Assembly: GCA_034437075.1 (NCBI GenBank) | Contig: DAOTVD010000437.1 | Coordinates: 1-8,564 of the forward strand | Direction: 5' to 3' | Source of the DNA: DAOTVD01 sp034437075 | GTDB lineage: Bacteria > Chloroflexota > Anaerolineae > Aggregatilineales > J027 | Length of the DNA stretch: 8,564 nucleotides | Made by a program: the position numbers and the translations under genes | In this document: positions 6,024 through 8,564 of the stretch, one piece after another | Position numbering within the stretch: position 1 is the stretch's first letter | Layout of the letters: every line of letters begins with the position of its first letter | Notes under the pieces: model-generated | What the model was told of the DNA's origin: nothing | Databases searched by the model: none | The model's input: only the letters and a program-made list of their open reading frames with translations

Positions 6024-7309
6024 TGTATAACGCCAAACCGCTTTGGAAAACGGATGTTATTGTGGTGGGCAGTGGTTCATCCGGCGCAACAGCCGCCATC
6101 ACCGCCGCCCAGCAAGGGCTCTCGGTGGCCTTAATCGAACGCTATGGTTTTATGGGCGGCATCAGCACCCAGGTGCTAGATACGTTCTATGGCTTCTACA
6201 CGCCTGGCAGCGCGGCGCGTAAGGTCGTTGGGGGCGTGCCCGATCAAGTCGTCGAGAGCTTGATGACACGTGGTAAGGCCCTCTTGCGCCCCAATACCTA
6301 CGGCGCGGGGCAGGGCATTACCTACGACCCCGAAACGCTCAAAATTGTCTGGGAACGTCTGGCGACGCAAGCGGGCGTCAAAATCCTCTATCATAGCTTT
6401 GTGGTGGATGTGACCCAAGATGCGGAACGGGTTACAGGCGTGATCGCGGTGAGCAAAAACGGCTTCATGAGCCTGCAAGCCGATGTCATTATCGACGCAT
6501 CTGGCGATGCGGACGTGGCGGTGAAAGCCGGAGCACCCTATGATGGCGCTGACAATGGCGCGGTGGTTCAAGCCCTCACGACCACCTTTCATCTGATTAA
6601 TGTCGATATGGAACGCGCCCAAGCGGTGAAAAAAGATCAATTACATACCCTGATGGCGAAGGCCAGCGCCAGCGGCGACTACGACTTGCCACGCCGCGAG
6701 GGCAGCATCCACATCACACCGTTTGAAGGGGTGATGGCCACCAACATGACGCGCGTGGGCAATATCGACGCCACCGACCCGGTCGCGCTGACTTCGGCGG
6801 AAATCGAAGGGCGGCGCCAAGCAGAAGAATATGCCCGTTTTCTTATCGACAAAGTACCAGGCTACGAACGCGCCGAGATGACCCATCTGAGCCACCAAAT
6901 TGGCGTGCGCGAAAGCCGTCGCATTCATGGCGAGTATCGCTTGACTAAAGCCGATGTGCTGGCCGCGCGCGACTTTGACGATGCCATTGCCCGCTGCGGC
7001 GCGCCCATCGAAGATCATCATGCCGGTAATGACACCAAATGGGAGTATCTGCCCGATGGCGCGACATATGGCATCCCCTACCGTTGCCTTGTGCCACAAA
7101 GGGTAGACGGTGTTCTGGTTGTGGGGCGCTGCCTTTCTGCCGAACACGATGCCCATGCCTCGGTGCGTAGCATGGGCCAATGCATGGCCATGGGGCAAGC
7201 GGCGGGCGTCGCGGCGCGTGTGGCGCTCGATAATAAGCTGTCTCCTCGTGAGGTGGATACCGACATGTTGCGAAATCGCCTGCGCGAGACCGGGGCAATT
7301 TTAGAATGA
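6023..7309 (+). CDS. FAD-dependent oxidoreductase, FAD_oxidored family
   Basis: Flavoprotein of 428 residues. The Rossmann motif VIVVGSGSSGATAA (12-25) with Glu39 at the end of the next strand (ALIER) binds the ADP part of FAD. It is followed by GFMGGISTQVLDTFYGFY, IDASGDADVAVKAG, a GVRESRRIHGEYRLT block and the C-terminal flavin-closing motif LVVGRCLSAEHDAHASVRSMGQCMAMGQAAG. This order is typical of the FAD_oxidored (Pfam PF12831-like) group, which is common in sugar-degradation clusters but poorly characterised. No signal peptide or iron-sulfur motif is seen, so it is probably cytoplasmic and its electron acceptor is unknown. I chose the ATG at 6023, which overlaps the SDR stop as TGATG. 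An in-frame TTG at 6008 would add five residues and overlap more. Its TGA overlaps the next ATG as ATGA, so coupled translation is likely. Confidence 0.9.
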   Translation: MYNAKPLWKTDVIVVGSGSSGATAAITAAQQGLSVALIERYGFMGGISTQVLDTFYGFYTPGSAARKVVGGVPDQVVESLMTRGKALLRPNTYGAGQGITYDPETLKIVWERLATQAGVKILYHSFVVDVTQDAERVTGVIAVSKNGFMSLQADVIIDASGDADVAVKAGAPYDGADNGAVVQALTTTFHLINVDMERAQAVKKDQLHTLMAKASASGDYDLPRREGSIHITPFEGVMATNMTRVGNIDATDPVALTSAEIEGRRQAEEYARFLIDKVPGYERAEMTHLSHQIGVRESRRIHGEYRLTKADVLAARDFDDAIARCGAPIEDHHAGNDTKWEYLPDGATYGIPYRCLVPQRVDGVLVVGRCLSAEHDAHASVRSMGQCMAMGQAAGVAARVALDNKLSPREVDTDMLRNRLRETGAILE

Positions 7310-8232
7310 TTCGCACCGTTTGTGGCGATATCGACCAGAGCCAACTGGGTATCTGCCAGATGCATGAGCATCTGCTGGGCGCACCACCGCCCCCATATGC
7401 CGCGCAAGACCCCGACCTTGTGCTGGATAGCATCCCAGCGGCCATCCGCGAGATGGGCTTTTTCAAGCAAGCGGGGGGGCGCGCCATTGTGGAGATGACG
7501 CCGATTGACTATAACCGCGATCCAGCGGGCCTGCGCCAAGTTTCGGAGCAAACAGGCATCCATATCATCGGTATCACAGGCTTCTTGAAAAATAAATTCT
7601 GCGCGCCCTTCGTGGCTGCGAGAACAGTTGATGAACTGGCCGCGTGGTTTATTCGTGATATTGTACAGGGCATCCCACAGACGGGCGTGCAAGCCGGGGT
7701 TATCAAGGCGGCATCTAGCAAGAATGAGATTACCCCCGCCGAAGAAAAGGTCTTTCAGGCGGCAGCACAAGCCTGCTTAGCGACAGGCGCGCTAATTTCC
7801 ACGCATACCGAAGCCGGAACAATGGCGCTGGAGCAGATCGATTTGCTGACCGCCGCAGGCGTACCCCCCCAGCGCATATTGATTGGGCATCTCGACCGCA
7901 AGCTAGATTGGGACTATCATCTGGCGATTGCGCGGCGCGGCGTTTGGTTGGGCTACGACCATATCGGCAAAGAGAAATACTACCCCGACCACCAGCGTAT
8001 TGATTTTATCCAGCGCCTTGTCGCAGAAGGCTTCGCCGGGCAACTACTTTTCTCTTGCGATCTGGCTCGGCGATCTTACATGCCCAGCTATAACACAGGT
8101 GGCGGCCCTGGCTTCACCTATCTGTTGTGGCGCTTCGTGCCCTGGTTGCGCCAGGCGGGCTGCGACGAAACGACCCTGCAAACCATCCTCATCCTTAATC
8201 CTGCTCAGGCATTAGATTTGAAGGGCGCTTAA
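7306..8232 (+). CDS. Phosphotriesterase-family metal-dependent hydrolase, probable sugar lactonase
   Basis: Amidohydrolase-superfamily TIM barrel of 308 residues, close to the usual 300-340 of PTE-like proteins. All expected ligands of a two-metal centre are visible: His20 and His22 (MHEHLLG), bridging Lys134 (GVIKAAS, normally carboxylated), His167 (STHTEAG), His195 (GHLDR) and Asp252 (FSCDLAR). The stretch GYDHIGKEKYYPDHQR (216-231) and the GHLDR motif resemble PTE-family lactonases acting on phosphorylated sugar lactones rather than true phosphotriesterases; this is from memory of the family. FSCD replaces the more usual SHD near the last ligand. No signal peptide is present, so it is cytoplasmic. 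With a sugar dehydrogenase encoded two genes upstream, opening of a sugar (phosphate) lactone is the best guess. The start overlaps the FAD gene as ATGA, and its stop overlaps the next ATG as TAATG. Confidence 0.9.
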   Translation: MIRTVCGDIDQSQLGICQMHEHLLGAPPPPYAAQDPDLVLDSIPAAIREMGFFKQAGGRAIVEMTPIDYNRDPAGLRQVSEQTGIHIIGITGFLKNKFCAPFVAARTVDELAAWFIRDIVQGIPQTGVQAGVIKAASSKNEITPAEEKVFQAAAQACLATGALISTHTEAGTMALEQIDLLTAAGVPPQRILIGHLDRKLDWDYHLAIARRGVWLGYDHIGKEKYYPDHQRIDFIQRLVAEGFAGQLLFSCDLARRSYMPSYNTGGGPGFTYLLWRFVPWLRQAGCDETTLQTILILNPAQALDLKGA

Positions 8233-8564
8233 TGCATACACTCCAAGAAATTCAGGCCCAGCCAGATATTTGGCGAACGATCATCCCGGCGTTGGAGGCG
8301 TCTCACCTGCCTAAACTGGCGGCGGATCGAACGCTGGTTTTCTCCGGTTGCGGCTCGGCTTATTATCTGGGCTTAACCTGCGCGGCGTTCATCCGCCAGC
8401 GGGCCAAAGCGCTGCCGGCCTCCGAGATCATCTTCTTTCCAGAGCATCATATCTCGCCGGACACGACCTTACTCGTCGCATCTCGGTCTGGCAAATCGAG
8501 CGAAACCCTAGAAGCCATGCGTATGTTCCATGGGCATGTCATCGGTGTGACGCCCTCAGAAGAT
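8232..8564 (+). CDS. SIS-domain protein, GlmS/AgaS-like sugar isomerase or deaminase (3' end cut by window edge)
   Basis: The N-terminal 111 residues of a second SIS protein are visible and the frame remains open to the edge. The start reads MHTLQEIQAQPDIWR, the EI-x-x-QP opening shared by the isomerase half of GlmS and by AgaS- and FrlB-like proteins. It is followed by VFSGCGSAYYLGL (36-48), the first phosphosugar-binding loop, and VASRSGKSSETLEAM (82-96), which matches the SRSGxTxET loop of this group. Complete relatives usually have about 330-390 residues and two SIS domains, so about two thirds are missing. Likely roles are isomerisation or deamination of a phosphorylated amino sugar, or a related ketose/aldose isomerisation. 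The ATG overlaps the preceding stop as TAATG, placing it in the same operon. Unlike the SIS protein at 4479-5252 it belongs to the catalytic GlmS-like branch. Confidence 0.88.
   Translation, partial: MHTLQEIQAQPDIWRTIIPALEASHLPKLAADRTLVFSGCGSAYYLGLTCAAFIRQRAKALPASEIIFFPEHHISPDTTLLVASRSGKSSETLEAMRMFHGHVIGVTPSED

Noticed and set aside
7078..7770. Open frame of 230 codons on the minus strand opposite the end of the FAD gene and start of the hydrolase gene
   Set aside because: It lies fully antisense to two genes with clear family motifs, its translation shows no recognisable domain, and no ribosome-binding site precedes it. It is a by-product of GC-rich coding DNA.

Overview
The window looks like one bacterial carbohydrate uptake-and-catabolism locus built around a divergent regulatory region. 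No rRNA, tRNA, CRISPR array, insertion sequence or phage gene is visible. Base composition is moderately GC-rich and even throughout. Gene style suggests a Chloroflexota (Anaerolineae-like) bacterium: a very acidic, Lys-poor sugar-binding protein with a non-lipoprotein signal peptide ending in Ala-Gln-Glu, an RbsABC-type transporter, and tightly packed catabolic genes. This is an inference from protein character only, and another Gram-positive-like or deep-branching phylum is possible.

Left arm (minus strand, reading leftward from about 3468). A ribose-type substrate-binding protein (2368-3468) is followed after 3 nt by a two-domain sugar ABC ATPase (802-2364). That gene overlaps by one base a permease that runs off the left edge (1-802). 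Together they form a high-affinity sugar importer of the RbsB/RbsA/RbsC class (CUT2). The substrate cannot be read from the sequence.

Centre (about 3469-3609). This divergent promoter region holds a good sigma70-like promoter pointing right, a palindromic candidate operator at 3541-3556, and a perfect 12-bp palindrome directly before the start of a GntR/HutC-type repressor gene (3610-4386). A sequence matching the 3541-3556 operator at 13 of 16 positions (inverted) lies at 4431-4446, upstream of the next gene. This suggests that the GntR protein controls importer, itself and catabolic genes together.

Right arm (plus strand, 4479 to the right edge). Five genes are packed with junctions of -4 to +3 nt. 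They encode a UPF0309/COG4821-type SIS phosphosugar-binding protein, a short-chain dehydrogenase, an FAD-dependent oxidoreductase (FAD_oxidored family), a phosphotriesterase-family metal hydrolase with lactonase-like motifs, and the N-terminal part of a second SIS protein of the GlmS/AgaS-like type. A plausible reading is import of a sugar or amino sugar, oxidation by one or both dehydrogenases, opening of the resulting (possibly phosphorylated) lactone by the hydrolase, and isomerisation or deamination by the SIS proteins. I do not recognise this combination as a described pathway. It is the most interesting element of the window.
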